Source: Alphaproteobacteria bacterium (GTDB taxonomy: Bacteria; Pseudomonadota; Alphaproteobacteria; Rhizobiales; BM303). Taken from it: a stretch of 64,000 bases of DNA. Both the position numbers and the translations under genes were made by a program. Numbering within the stretch: the first letter of the stretch is position 1; each line of letters opens with the position of its first letter. Shown here piece by piece: positions 17,644 through 25,822 of this stretch. The stretch is from assembly GCA_024275895.1 (NCBI GenBank), contig JAJRYE010000025.1:16066-80065 (forward strand). The letters run 5' to 3'. The notes beneath the pieces were generated by a model that was not told where the DNA came from, did no database searches, and was given only the letters and a program-made list of their open reading frames with translations.

Positions 17644-19215
17644 CTACTCTAACAGCATTCCGCGCAAGGTGAAATAGAACATGGCCGCCATGGTGCCGGA
17701 AAGCGGGACGGTTATTACCCAGGCGGCGGCAATTTTGAGCAGCATGGAGCGCTTCACCAGTTCTTGCCGGTAAACCCGTCTCAGGCTCTTGCGTTCCTTT
17801 TTGTAGAGCCCCAGTTTCTGCCGTCTCTGTTTGAGTTCTTCCAGCATCCGGCCCTTTTCAAGCACCGAGACCTGCTCGAATTTTTCCAGGAATTTATCAA
17901 TTGCGGCCGGGTCCTTGTCCCCTTCGTGATGTTCCTTGATCTCGTCGAGCATGCGGGCATAATTGGCTTCCAGGAACTCGCGTAAAAAGCCGACACCAAA
18001 GACGCCGCCTACCGCGATATGGGTTGAGGACACCGGCAGGCCGAGCTGGGTGGCGATGATCACGGTGATGGCGGCGGCAAGGGCGACGCAAAAGGCGCGC
18101 ATCTTGTCCAGCTCGGTGATTTCCGAGCCCACCGTGCGGATGAGTTTGGGGCCGTACAGCATCAGCCCCAGGGCAATGCCAAGCGCGCCGACAAGCATGA
18201 CCCAGAGCGGAATGCCGGCCTTTTTCACCACGCCGCCATGCAAGATCGCATCGTTGATGGCCGCCAGCGGGCCGACCGCATTGGCGACATCGTTGGCCCC
18301 GTGCGCAAAGCTTAAAAGCGCTGCGCCGAAAATCAGGGGAATGGTGAACAGCATATTAATGCTTTCCCGGTCATTCGAGAGCCTGTTTGCGGTGCGTGTG
18401 ATCAACGGTCTGACGAGAATGTAAATGATGATGGCGGCAGCCAGTCCCAGACCCAATGCGGTCAGGAAATCCATCTTCCAGAGTTTTTTGAGCCCCTTGA
18501 GCAGCAGGTAGGAACCGAACGCCCAGCCCATAATGGCAATCAAAACGGGCACTATGCGTTTGGCGGCGCTGATTTTATCGGTCTGGTAGATGATGGTGCG
18601 CTTGATCATATAAAGGAAACCGGCCGCGATAACACCGCCCAGAACCGGGGATATGATCCAGCTTGAGGCGATGGCGCCCATCTTGTCCCAGTTGGCGATC
18701 TGCCAGCCGCCGGCGGCGATGCCCGCGCCCAGAACACCGCCGACGATGGAGTGGGTGGTTGACACCGGCGCGCCGATATAGGTGGCAATGTTCAGCCACA
18801 CCGCCGCGGCGAGCAGGGCCGCCGTCATGACCCAGATGAAGGTCTGGGCATCGCCGATCATCGCCGGATCAATAATACCCTTCTTGATGGTGCTGACGAC
18901 ATCGCCGCCGGCAATCAGGGCGCCGGCCGCTTCAAAAAAGGCGGCAATGAGAATAGCGCCCGACATGGTGAGGGCTTTTGATCCAACGGCCGGGCCGACA
19001 TTATTGGCAACATCGTTGGCGCCGATATTGATCGCCATGTAGCCGCCGATCATGGCAGCGACCACCAGCATCACATCACCTTGGCCCTGATTAAAGCGCA
19101 GATTGGCAAAAATCATGATGGCGACGATAAAAAGCATCGCCACTCCCAGGCGGAAAAGCTCGTTCCGGCTGATATTTGTCGCTTTTTCCAGTTGATTGAA
19201 ATTCATAAATTCCAT
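17644..19215 (-). CDS. Inorganic phosphate transporter, PiT family
   Basis: 523-aa inner-membrane permease of low-affinity, proton- or cation-coupled phosphate uptake. The duplicated signature is present: GANDVANNVGPAVG in the N-terminal half and GANDVANAVGPLAA in the C-terminal half, each followed by a PVSTTHS/PVSSTHI motif. About ten membrane spans are visible. Between the second signature and the last span lies a charged cytoplasmic helical segment (about 400-490). GGGGG precedes the ATG. A candidate Pho box lies 35 bases upstream, so PhoB control is possible. It precedes the Na/Pi gene by about 120 bases. Confidence 0.93.
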   Translation of the reverse strand: MEFMNFNQLEKATNISRNELFRLGVAMLFIVAIMIFANLRFNQGQGDVMLVVAAMIGGYMAINIGANDVANNVGPAVGSKALTMSGAILIAAFFEAAGALIAGGDVVSTIKKGIIDPAMIGDAQTFIWVMTAALLAAAVWLNIATYIGAPVSTTHSIVGGVLGAGIAAGGWQIANWDKMGAIASSWIISPVLGGVIAAGFLYMIKRTIIYQTDKISAAKRIVPVLIAIMGWAFGSYLLLKGLKKLWKMDFLTALGLGLAAAIIIYILVRPLITRTANRLSNDRESINMLFTIPLIFGAALLSFAHGANDVANAVGPLAAINDAILHGGVVKKAGIPLWVMLVGALGIALGLMLYGPKLIRTVGSEITELDKMRAFCVALAAAITVIIATQLGLPVSSTHIAVGGVFGVGFLREFLEANYARMLDEIKEHHEGDKDPAAIDKFLEKFEQVSVLEKGRMLEELKQRRQKLGLYKKERKSLRRVYRQELVKRSMLLKIAAAWVITVPLSGTMAAMFYFTLRGMLLE

Positions 19216-19249
19216 TGGTAGAATCCCCCGTAAGTGCGGTCATTTTTCT

Positions 19250-19267
19250 ACAACAGATTTATGATTG
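19250..19267 (-). promoter_or_regulatory. Candidate Pho box upstream of the PiT gene
   Basis: On the minus strand the 18 bases read CAATCATAAATCTGTTGT. Compared with the E. coli Pho box consensus CTGTCATAWAWCTGTCAY, 14 of 18 positions agree, including TCATAAATCTGT without a break. It lies in the correct orientation, 35 bases before the start codon. No good -10 is obvious and the leader would be short, so confidence is moderate. Confidence 0.4.
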
Positions 19268-19507
19268 TTAAAATGTGACATAATCGCATCGGGAAGATAA
19301 TCTGAAGCCCTGTGGATAACCTCTGCCGGAATGTCAGGCAGGCGCCCCTGGGCTTTGGTGATCTATCCATAACAGGCTGAAATTTAAAATATTATTGCGT
19401 GATTCAACCGGTTGGGAAAAATGCCGGGCAGGGCTTTGAGCCTCGTTGCCGGTTTGCATTCCGGGGGAAAACGGGCGGAGGGTCCGGGTGTTGCCGCAGG
19501 CGCTGTT

Positions 19508-20251
19508 TCAGTGAAGCCGCAGGCGGTGTTTGCGCGCTTTGCCGATATTGAGATTGGCGACCCTGACGAGGAAGGAGGCGCCTTCAACCTCATTGATTTT
19601 CAACATGTCAGGCCCGGTCAGATTGTAATATTTGCAGATATAGGAATCGATGAAATTGCAAAACAGCCGTGTCATTTCAGAATCGTTTGTCGCCGTTCTT
19701 CCCAGAGACCCGATCAGGTATTTTACCGCGTTGACGACATTTTCGTCACTGATGATATGGGTGATTGTCAACTTGCCGCCATGTCTGGATGAATTGGTTT
19801 TATAGGCCTTTGACACGGCGAGATCGAAATCGCGGTGCAGGTATTTGCGGGTGAATTCCAGGAAGCCAAACAAGAAGACGTTGATCCACTTGCCGGAGCG
19901 GCGGATTTTGTTGTCGAAACAATGAGTGATTATCGGATTGAAATAGTGGTCGATAATGAACTTGCCGTATAAATTCTTGTTGAATACAACAAAATTATGC
20001 GATTTGCATGAGCGCATGCATTTCTCATAACTGTCGTAATATACGTCGAAAAAACGGCTCGACTTTGATGCGCGGGCAAAAAAATTCGTTATTTCCTGAC
20101 GATTTAATGTGCCGCCGTTTTTGGTGCAATGATTGATAAGGGACCGGGCCATCAAATCAATAAGGTCCTTGCCGGTCTGGTTGCAGATATGCGGTCCGAC
20201 CATGGGCCATATATCGGATTTTCCGGTTTTGGATATATCGCGCTTTGCCAT
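19508..20251 (-). CDS. Hypothetical protein, unrecognised
   Basis: 247 aa, not recognised. It lacks a signal peptide and clear membrane spans, is basic, and is rich in Asn, Lys, Phe, Tyr and Ile, unlike the Gly/Ala-rich neighbours; its DNA looks more AT-rich by eye. Several Cys (PHICNQ, INHCTK, EKCMRSCKSH, ITHCFD) could bind metal but form no standard motif. The helical character and FGFLEFTRKYLHRDFDLAVS recall bacterial sensory or globin-like helices, not enough to assign. The ribosome site is weak. It lies between the PiT gene and the DMGDH-like gene, not clearly in an operon, and may be acquired. Confidence 0.55.
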   Translation of the reverse strand: MAKRDISKTGKSDIWPMVGPHICNQTGKDLIDLMARSLINHCTKNGGTLNRQEITNFFARASKSSRFFDVYYDSYEKCMRSCKSHNFVVFNKNLYGKFIIDHYFNPIITHCFDNKIRRSGKWINVFLFGFLEFTRKYLHRDFDLAVSKAYKTNSSRHGGKLTITHIISDENVVNAVKYLIGSLGRTATNDSEMTRLFCNFIDSYICKYYNLTGPDMLKINEVEGASFLVRVANLNIGKARKHRLRLH

Positions 20252-20495
20252 CTGCCAATCTCGCTTTCCCAGACAGGATTATCATGTATTGATTAAAAAT
20301 TTTTGAACTGCGGCGGTCGCAAATATCTCGCTAATTTGTGAGCGAATGAAGAAACAAACGGTATTTATCAGGGTAGTCATGTCGCGCCGGGCTTTTCCCC
20401 TGTCGCAAACCGGGAAGCGGCGGCAGGCGTATTGCTGTGAAGTTGAAATGCTGTAGCATATGGTTTTCAAGTTCAGGTTACGGGGACGAGAGGCG

Positions 20496-22928
20496 ATGAA
20501 AAATCGGGCGCGGGTTGTTGTTATCGGCGGCGGGGTGGTCGGTGTCGCCACGCTTTATCATCTGGTCAAAAAGGGCTGGTCCGATGTGGTGCTGGTTGAA
20601 CGCAAGGAGCTGACATCGGGCTCCACATGGCACGCCGCCGGGCTTTTGCCGCTGTTTAATGTCAGTTACTCAGTGGGCCAGATCCATAAATATTCGGTGG
20701 CTCTTTATCAGCAACTCGAAGCCGAGACGGGGCAGAATGTGGGCTTGCGGCAATGCTCCAATATCCGGCTGGCGCAAAGGCAAGAGCGCATGGACGAGTA
20801 TCGGTATTATGCCGGGATTGCCAAAACTATCGGCGTGGAAGTGAATTTTCTTGCGCCGGATGAAGTGAAGGAGATTTGGCCGCTGTGCAATATGGACGGC
20901 ATTATCGGCGCCATGCAGCACCCGGAAGACGGCTATATCCAGCCAGCCGATCTTACCCAGGCCATGGTCAGGGGCGCGCGCGCCGGCGGGGCGGAGATTT
21001 ACCGCAATACGACCGTGACCGCGATAGAGCAACGAGATGATGGCGAATGGTTGGTGAGGACCGACAAGGGTGACATCACGACCGAGCATGTGGTCTCCGC
21101 AACCGGGAATTTCGCCCGCCAGACGGCGGCGATGGTGGGGCTGGATTTGCCGGTCATTCCGGTGGAGCACCAGTTTATCGTTACCGAGCCGCATCCGGAA
21201 ATTGTCAGGCGTCATGAGCAGGGACTGCCGGAAATGGGGGTTTTGCGTGATTCCGATGCCTCCTGGTATATGCGAGAGGAAGCCAGGGGGCTGATCCTTG
21301 GTCCCTATGAGGCGGGCGCGCCGTGCTGTTATGTGGACGGGCCGGACAAGGATGCGGTTTATGAGCTGTTTCCTGAAGATCTTGAACGTCTGGAGCCTTA
21401 TATCGAGGCCACTATTATGCGGGTTCCCGCCTTTGGCGAGGTGGGGGTGAAGGAAGTTTATAACGGCGCAATCTGTTATACGCCCGATGGCTCACCCATT
21501 ATTGGCCCGGCATGGGGGCTGAAGAATTTCTGGCTCAATGAGGGCCACAGCTTCGGGATCACCGCGGCGGGCGGCGCGGGCTGGCAATTGGCTGAATGGA
21601 TGGTTGAGGGCGAGCCCAGCATCGACATGATGGGGGTGGACCCGCGCCGTTTTGGCCCCTATGCGGCGCGGGGCTATCTGAAAGTAAAGAATGAGGAAGC
21701 CTATCGCAGCGTCTTTACCATTCACTACCCGGATGAAGAGCGCCCCGATGCACGGCCGCTCAAAACTGCGCCCTGTTATGACCGCATGAAGGCCAAAGGA
21801 GCGGTATTCGGCCAGGTTTATGGCTGGGAGCGGCCCAACTGGTTTGCGCCCGAAGGGGTGGAGGCAAAAGATGTCTGGAGCTTCCGGCGCAGCAATTATT
21901 TTGAACATGTGGGCAATGAGTGCAGGCATGTACAGGAGAAGGTCGGGCTTCTTGATATGTCGGCTTTTGCCAAATTCGAGGTTTCGGGACCCGACGCAGA
22001 AAACTGGCTGGAGAGCCTTGTGGCCAATGCAATCCCGAAAAAAACCGGACGGATCGGGCTTTGCCATATGCTGTCATTAAATGGCGGGGTGCGCGCGGAG
22101 TTTACCATCTGCAAGCGCGGGGCCGGGGATTATTATCTGGTCTCCGCCGGGGCGATGGAACGGCATGATTATGATTATCTGCTCAAGAACCTGCCGGTGA
22201 GCGGGGTGAAGCTGCAAAAGGTCACGACGCAATACGGTGTGTTCGTCATAGCCGGGCCGCGTGCGCGCGAATTGCTGCAAAAGGTGACCGATACCAATCT
22301 TGACAATGAAAACTTCCCCTGGCTTTCGGGACAGAATATCAATGTGGGCTGCGCTCAGGCGCATGCGCTCCGGGTCAATTTTGTCGGTGAGCTGGGCTGG
22401 GAGCTGCATCATCCCATAGAGATGCAAAACTATATCTTTGATCTGCTGTTTGAGGCGGGGGCGCAGTTTGATTTAAAACCCTTCGGCGTCCGGGCGATGG
22501 ATTGCATGCGGCTGGAGAAATCCTACCGGCTTGTTCCGCGCGAGCTTTCGATTGAATATTCGGCGTTTGAATCGGGGCTTGACCGGTTCATCAAGCTGGA
22601 CAAGGGGGAATTTATCGGCCGCGACGCCTTGAAAGCGTGGCGCGAGCGGGGCGCAGAAAACCAGCTTGTGACTTTTATCGTGCATGATGTGAGCGATGCA
22701 GATGCGCGCGGCAGCGAGCCGATCTATCATGAGGGCAAGCTGGTGGGGCGGGCGACCTCGGGCAATTACGGCTGGCGGGTGGGCCAGTCTCTCGCCATGG
22801 GCATGGTGCCGCCGGAGCTTGCGGGCGGGGGGGAAGAATTTGAAATTCAAATTCTCGGCAAGCGCCACAAGGCAACCATAACTCGTGAATCGCCTTATGA
22901 CCCGGCCAATGCGAAGCTGAGGGCCTGA
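20496..22928 (+). CDS. Dimethylglycine dehydrogenase-like FAD/folate protein (DAO plus GcvT domains)
   Basis: 810-aa two-part enzyme. Residues 1-380 form a DAO-type FAD domain: ARVVVIGGGVVGVATLYHL, then GSTWHAAGL whose His46 matches the histidine carrying covalent FAD in DMGDH/sarcosine dehydrogenase. After an FAO_M linker, residues about 430-805 are a GcvT-like folate-binding region (VGNECRHVQEKVGLLDMS, FVGELGWELHHP, LDKGEFIGRDAL). Such enzymes oxidatively demethylate dimethylglycine or sarcosine and pass the carbon to tetrahydrofolate. The ATG at 20496 follows GAGAGG and is preferred over the track start at 20460. Context (GlxA regulator, soxBDAG, betaine methyltransferase genes) favours dimethylglycine as substrate; sarcosine is the alternative. 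Confidence 0.85.
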   Translation: MKNRARVVVIGGGVVGVATLYHLVKKGWSDVVLVERKELTSGSTWHAAGLLPLFNVSYSVGQIHKYSVALYQQLEAETGQNVGLRQCSNIRLAQRQERMDEYRYYAGIAKTIGVEVNFLAPDEVKEIWPLCNMDGIIGAMQHPEDGYIQPADLTQAMVRGARAGGAEIYRNTTVTAIEQRDDGEWLVRTDKGDITTEHVVSATGNFARQTAAMVGLDLPVIPVEHQFIVTEPHPEIVRRHEQGLPEMGVLRDSDASWYMREEARGLILGPYEAGAPCCYVDGPDKDAVYELFPEDLERLEPYIEATIMRVPAFGEVGVKEVYNGAICYTPDGSPIIGPAWGLKNFWLNEGHSFGITAAGGAGWQLAEWMVEGEPSIDMMGVDPRRFGPYAARGYLKVKNEEAYRSVFTIHYPDEERPDARPLKTAPCYDRMKAKGAVFGQVYGWERPNWFAPEGVEAKDVWSFRRSNYFEHVGNECRHVQEKVGLLDMSAFAKFEVSGPDAENWLESLVANAIPKKTGRIGLCHMLSLNGGVRAEFTICKRGAGDYYLVSAGAMERHDYDYLLKNLPVSGVKLQKVTTQYGVFVIAGPRARELLQKVTDTNLDNENFPWLSGQNINVGCAQAHALRVNFVGELGWELHHPIEMQNYIFDLLFEAGAQFDLKPFGVRAMDCMRLEKSYRLVPRELSIEYSAFESGLDRFIKLDKGEFIGRDALKAWRERGAENQLVTFIVHDVSDADARGSEPIYHEGKLVGRATSGNYGWRVGQSLAMGMVPPELAGGGEEFEIQILGKRHKATITRESPYDPANAKLRA

Positions 22929-22953
22929 AGGGTAAGAGCCGGGGGGCAGGCTT

Positions 22954-23949
22954 TCAGTTGATCTTGACCATGTTTTGGGTGCGGTCGGAGTGAGGCGAGC
23001 GGTTATAGGATTCGCGGTAGCATTTGGAAAAATGCGAGGCGGAGATAAAGCCGCAGGCAATGGCGACCTCGATCACCGGCATATCCGATTGCAGCAGCAG
23101 ATGCCGGGCGCGCTCCAGTCGCAGATCGAGATAGTAGCGCGCCGGTGAGCGCCCCAGATGCCTGGCGAACAGCCGCTCGATCTGCCGCCGCGAAAGATTG
23201 GTGTAGTGCGAAAGCTCCGCCAGAGGCAAGGGTTCGGAAAGATTGGCTTCCATAAGCTCGATAATGAACAAAAGCTTGGAGTTGTGAATACCAAGGCGGG
23301 CCCTTAACGGCATGCGCTGGCGGTCGGAGGGCGAGCGGGTGTGATCGATCAGCGCCTGCTCGCAGATGCGGGTCTGGATATCATTGCCGAAATGCTTGCC
23401 GATAATATGCAGCATCATATCAAGCGCCGCGGTGCCGCCGGCGCAGGTATAGATATTGTCATCAATCTCGAACAGATCGGCATGGACATCGGCATCGGGG
23501 AATTTTTCAGAGAATGCGGGCAACTCCTCCCAGTGAATGGCGCAGCTTTTATTGGCCAGCAAACCGGCTTGCGCCAGCACCCAGGCGCCGGTACACAAGC
23601 CGCCGATAAAGACGCCCTCGCCATGCATCTGCCGCAGCCAGTTCCCCAGTTGCAGATTGGAAAAGCGCTTGACGCAAAGTCCGGAGCAGACCAGAATCAT
23701 CTCCGGCCGGGCCGGGCCCACCAGCCCGCGGCGGATTTCATCAAGCGAGCCGTCCACATTCACGCCAATATTGTTGCTGGCGCGTTCGGCTTTGCCATCC
23801 GATGAGATCAGACACCATTCATAGGCCGGATGGGGCAAGAGGCGGTTGGCAAGACGCAGGGCCTCGATCGCTGTCGCAAAGGCGATCATCGAGAAATCGG
23901 GAACGAGAAAAAAGACTATCTTGTGCTTTTCAAACCCATCACGCTTCAA
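22954..23949 (-). CDS. GlxA family AraC-type transcriptional regulator, possibly betaine/dimethylglycine responsive
   Basis: 331 aa. Residues 1-200 are a DJ-1/PfpI-like domain (KIVFFLVPDFSMIAFATAIE; GGLCTGAWVLAQAG with the Cys of the nucleophile elbow), and 225-320 hold two AraC helix-turn-helix units (LAELSHYTNLSRRQIERLFA, VIEVAIACGFISASHFSKCY). This architecture is shared by GbdR and CdhR of Pseudomonas, which control glycine betaine, dimethylglycine and carnitine catabolism. It lies between the DMGDH-like gene and soxB and is divergent from soxB, so activation of the surrounding demethylation genes is a reasonable inference. Inducer unknown. Confidence 0.85.
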   Translation of the reverse strand: MKRDGFEKHKIVFFLVPDFSMIAFATAIEALRLANRLLPHPAYEWCLISSDGKAERASNNIGVNVDGSLDEIRRGLVGPARPEMILVCSGLCVKRFSNLQLGNWLRQMHGEGVFIGGLCTGAWVLAQAGLLANKSCAIHWEELPAFSEKFPDADVHADLFEIDDNIYTCAGGTAALDMMLHIIGKHFGNDIQTRICEQALIDHTRSPSDRQRMPLRARLGIHNSKLLFIIELMEANLSEPLPLAELSHYTNLSRRQIERLFARHLGRSPARYYLDLRLERARHLLLQSDMPVIEVAIACGFISASHFSKCYRESYNRSPHSDRTQNMVKIN

Positions 23950-24196
23950 TGCGCCCCTCCGGAAAAATGTGGCTTGCGGATCAAGAAAGAATCATTATGG
24001 CAAGAAATGAATGGTGGCAAATTGTTTTTACTTGCGGCGGCGCGCCATTATCGCTTGTCGGGCAGGGGAAAGTCGAGGTCGCGGCGGGAATGCGTTTGCG
24101 GGTTTGTGCGGTCTATTTTACCGTCGTAGAGATATTTTCTTTTGCCCCCGGCTGATATTATGTCAGGGTGGCGGGTATGCTGTGTGAAGGGGAGAC

Positions 24197-25447
24197 ATGA
24201 GCCGGTACTCGATTTTTTCGCTGCTTCGCGAAGGGCTTAACGGACAAAGGGGCTGGGGGCGCGCCTGGCGGCAGCCCAAGCCCGAAGACGCATATGATGT
24301 GGTGATCATCGGCGGCGGGGCGCATGGGCTCGCCACCGCCTATTATCTTGCCAAAGAGCACGGCATAAGCAATATCGCTGTGCTGGAAAAGGGCTGGATC
24401 GGTGGCGGCAATTCGGGCCGCAACACGACCATTATCCGATCCAATTATCTTTATGACGAAAGCGCGGCGATTTATGAGCATGCGCTGAAAAAATGGGAAA
24501 CCCTGAGCCGCGAGCTTGATTTCAATATCATGATGAGCCATCGAGGCGTGCTTAATCTGGCGCATGATGAGGCTGAGGCGCGCCAGATCAAACGGCGTAT
24601 CGAGGCCAACCGGCTCAACGGCATTGATTCAGAATGGCTCGATGCGAGGCAGGTAAAAGAATTCTGCCCGCCGGTCAATGTCTCGCCCAGTGCGCGCTAT
24701 CCGGTGCTGGGGGGCTCCTTGCAGCGCCGCGGCGGGGTCAACCGGCATGATGCGGTGGTGTGGGGCTTTGCCCGCGCGGCGGATGCGCTCGGGGTGGATA
24801 TCATCCAGCAATGCGAAGTGATCGCGATCAAGACCAGGGGCGGCGCCGTGACCGGGGTGGAGACGACGCGCGGGAGCATCAAAACGCCCAAAATCGCGAG
24901 CGTTGTCGCAGGGCACAGCAGCGTGATCGCTTCCATGCTTGATATCCGCCTGCCGATCCAGAGCCATCCCTTGCAGGCGCTGGTGTCGGAGCCCGTCAAA
25001 CCGGCGATTGACTGCGTGGTGATGTCAAATGCGGTGCATGCCTATATCAGCCAGTCGGACAAGGGGGAGTTGGTGATCGGGGCCGGGATTGATCATCATT
25101 TGGGTTATAGCCAGCGCGGCGGGTTGAATGTGATCGAGCACGCGCTGGCGGCGATTGTCGAACTGTTCCCTAGCTTTTCACGCCTGCGCATGATGCGCCA
25201 GTGGGGCGGGATTGTCGATGTGTGCCCGGATGCCAGCCCGATCATCGGCAAAACAAGGGTGAAGGGGTTTTTTATCAATGGCGGCTGGGGCACCGGGGGC
25301 TGGAAGGCGACGCCCGGCTCGGGCCATGTTTTTGCCCATACCATTGCCCATGACGAACCACACCCCATCGCTGCGCCCTTTGCGCTTGAGCGGTTCACCG
25401 CCGGCGCGCTGGTGGCCGAACACGGTGCGGCGGCGGTGGCGCATTAG
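24197..25447 (+). CDS. soxB: Sarcosine oxidase, beta subunit
   Basis: 416-aa subunit of heterotetrameric sarcosine oxidase, which oxidises sarcosine to glycine while producing 5,10-methylene-THF and peroxide. The FAD motif [18 protein letters not shown] lies at 35-52. The N-terminal phrase on the pattern S-x-x-S-L-x-R-E-G-L is typical of Sox[14 protein letters not shown] around 180-191 contains the His that binds FMN covalently in this family. GAAGGGGAG precedes the start. It is first of the tightly packed soxB-soxD-soxA-soxG. Confidence 0.95.
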   Translation: MSRYSIFSLLREGLNGQRGWGRAWRQPKPEDAYDVVIIGGGAHGLATAYYLAKEHGISNIAVLEKGWIGGGNSGRNTTIIRSNYLYDESAAIYEHALKKWETLSRELDFNIMMSHRGVLNLAHDEAEARQIKRRIEANRLNGIDSEWLDARQVKEFCPPVNVSPSARYPVLGGSLQRRGGVNRHDAVVWGFARAADALGVDIIQQCEVIAIKTRGGAVTGVETTRGSIKTPKIASVVAGHSSVIASMLDIRLPIQSHPLQALVSEPVKPAIDCVVMSNAVHAYISQSDKGELVIGAGIDHHLGYSQRGGLNVIEHALAAIVELFPSFSRLRMMRQWGGIVDVCPDASPIIGKTRVKGFFINGGWGTGGWKATPGSGHVFAHTIAHDEPHPIAAPFALERFTAGALVAEHGAAAVAH

Positions 25448-25462
25448 GACAGGGGGAATACC

Positions 25463-25822
25463 ATGTTTGAAATCGAATGCCCCTATTGCGGCCGGCGGGA
25501 CGGTTCAGAGTTTTCCTATGCCGGCGAGGCGCATATTTCGCGTCCCTCGGGGGATGAAGAGATCAGCGATGAGGCGTGGGCCGGATTTGTCTTCATGTGC
25601 CGCAATATCAAGGGCGTGCAGGCGGAACGTTGGGTCCACAGCGCCGGATGCCGTAGGTTTTTCAATATGTTGCGCAATACAGCTACGGATCAGATTCTGG
25701 CGGTTTACAAAATGGGTGAAGAGCCTCCGGAGGTTGAAAAGCAGCCATTGCCAAGCCCGAGCGGCGAGAGCCTGGGTTCGGGTAATGATGCGGTGCAGGT
25801 GATGGGCAAGGGTGAGACGTGA
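25463..25822 (+). CDS. soxD: Sarcosine oxidase, delta subunit
   Basis: 119-aa zinc-binding small subunit. CPYCGRRDGSEFSYAGEAHI and the later WVHSAGCRRFFNMLRNTATD match the SoxD pattern in which Cys residues and a His bind zinc. The last 30 residues extend slightly beyond the usual end and are Pro/Ser-rich. It starts 15 bases after soxB and its TGA overlaps the soxA ATG by one base. Confidence 0.95.
   Translation: MFEIECPYCGRRDGSEFSYAGEAHISRPSGDEEISDEAWAGFVFMCRNIKGVQAERWVHSAGCRRFFNMLRNTATDQILAVYKMGEEPPEVEKQPLPSPSGESLGSGNDAVQVMGKGET

Noticed and set aside
23802-24155. 117-aa and shorter plus-strand ORFs between the GlxA regulator and soxB
   Set aside because: Overlap the regulator's 5' end and its promoter spacer; no ribosome site or family feature.
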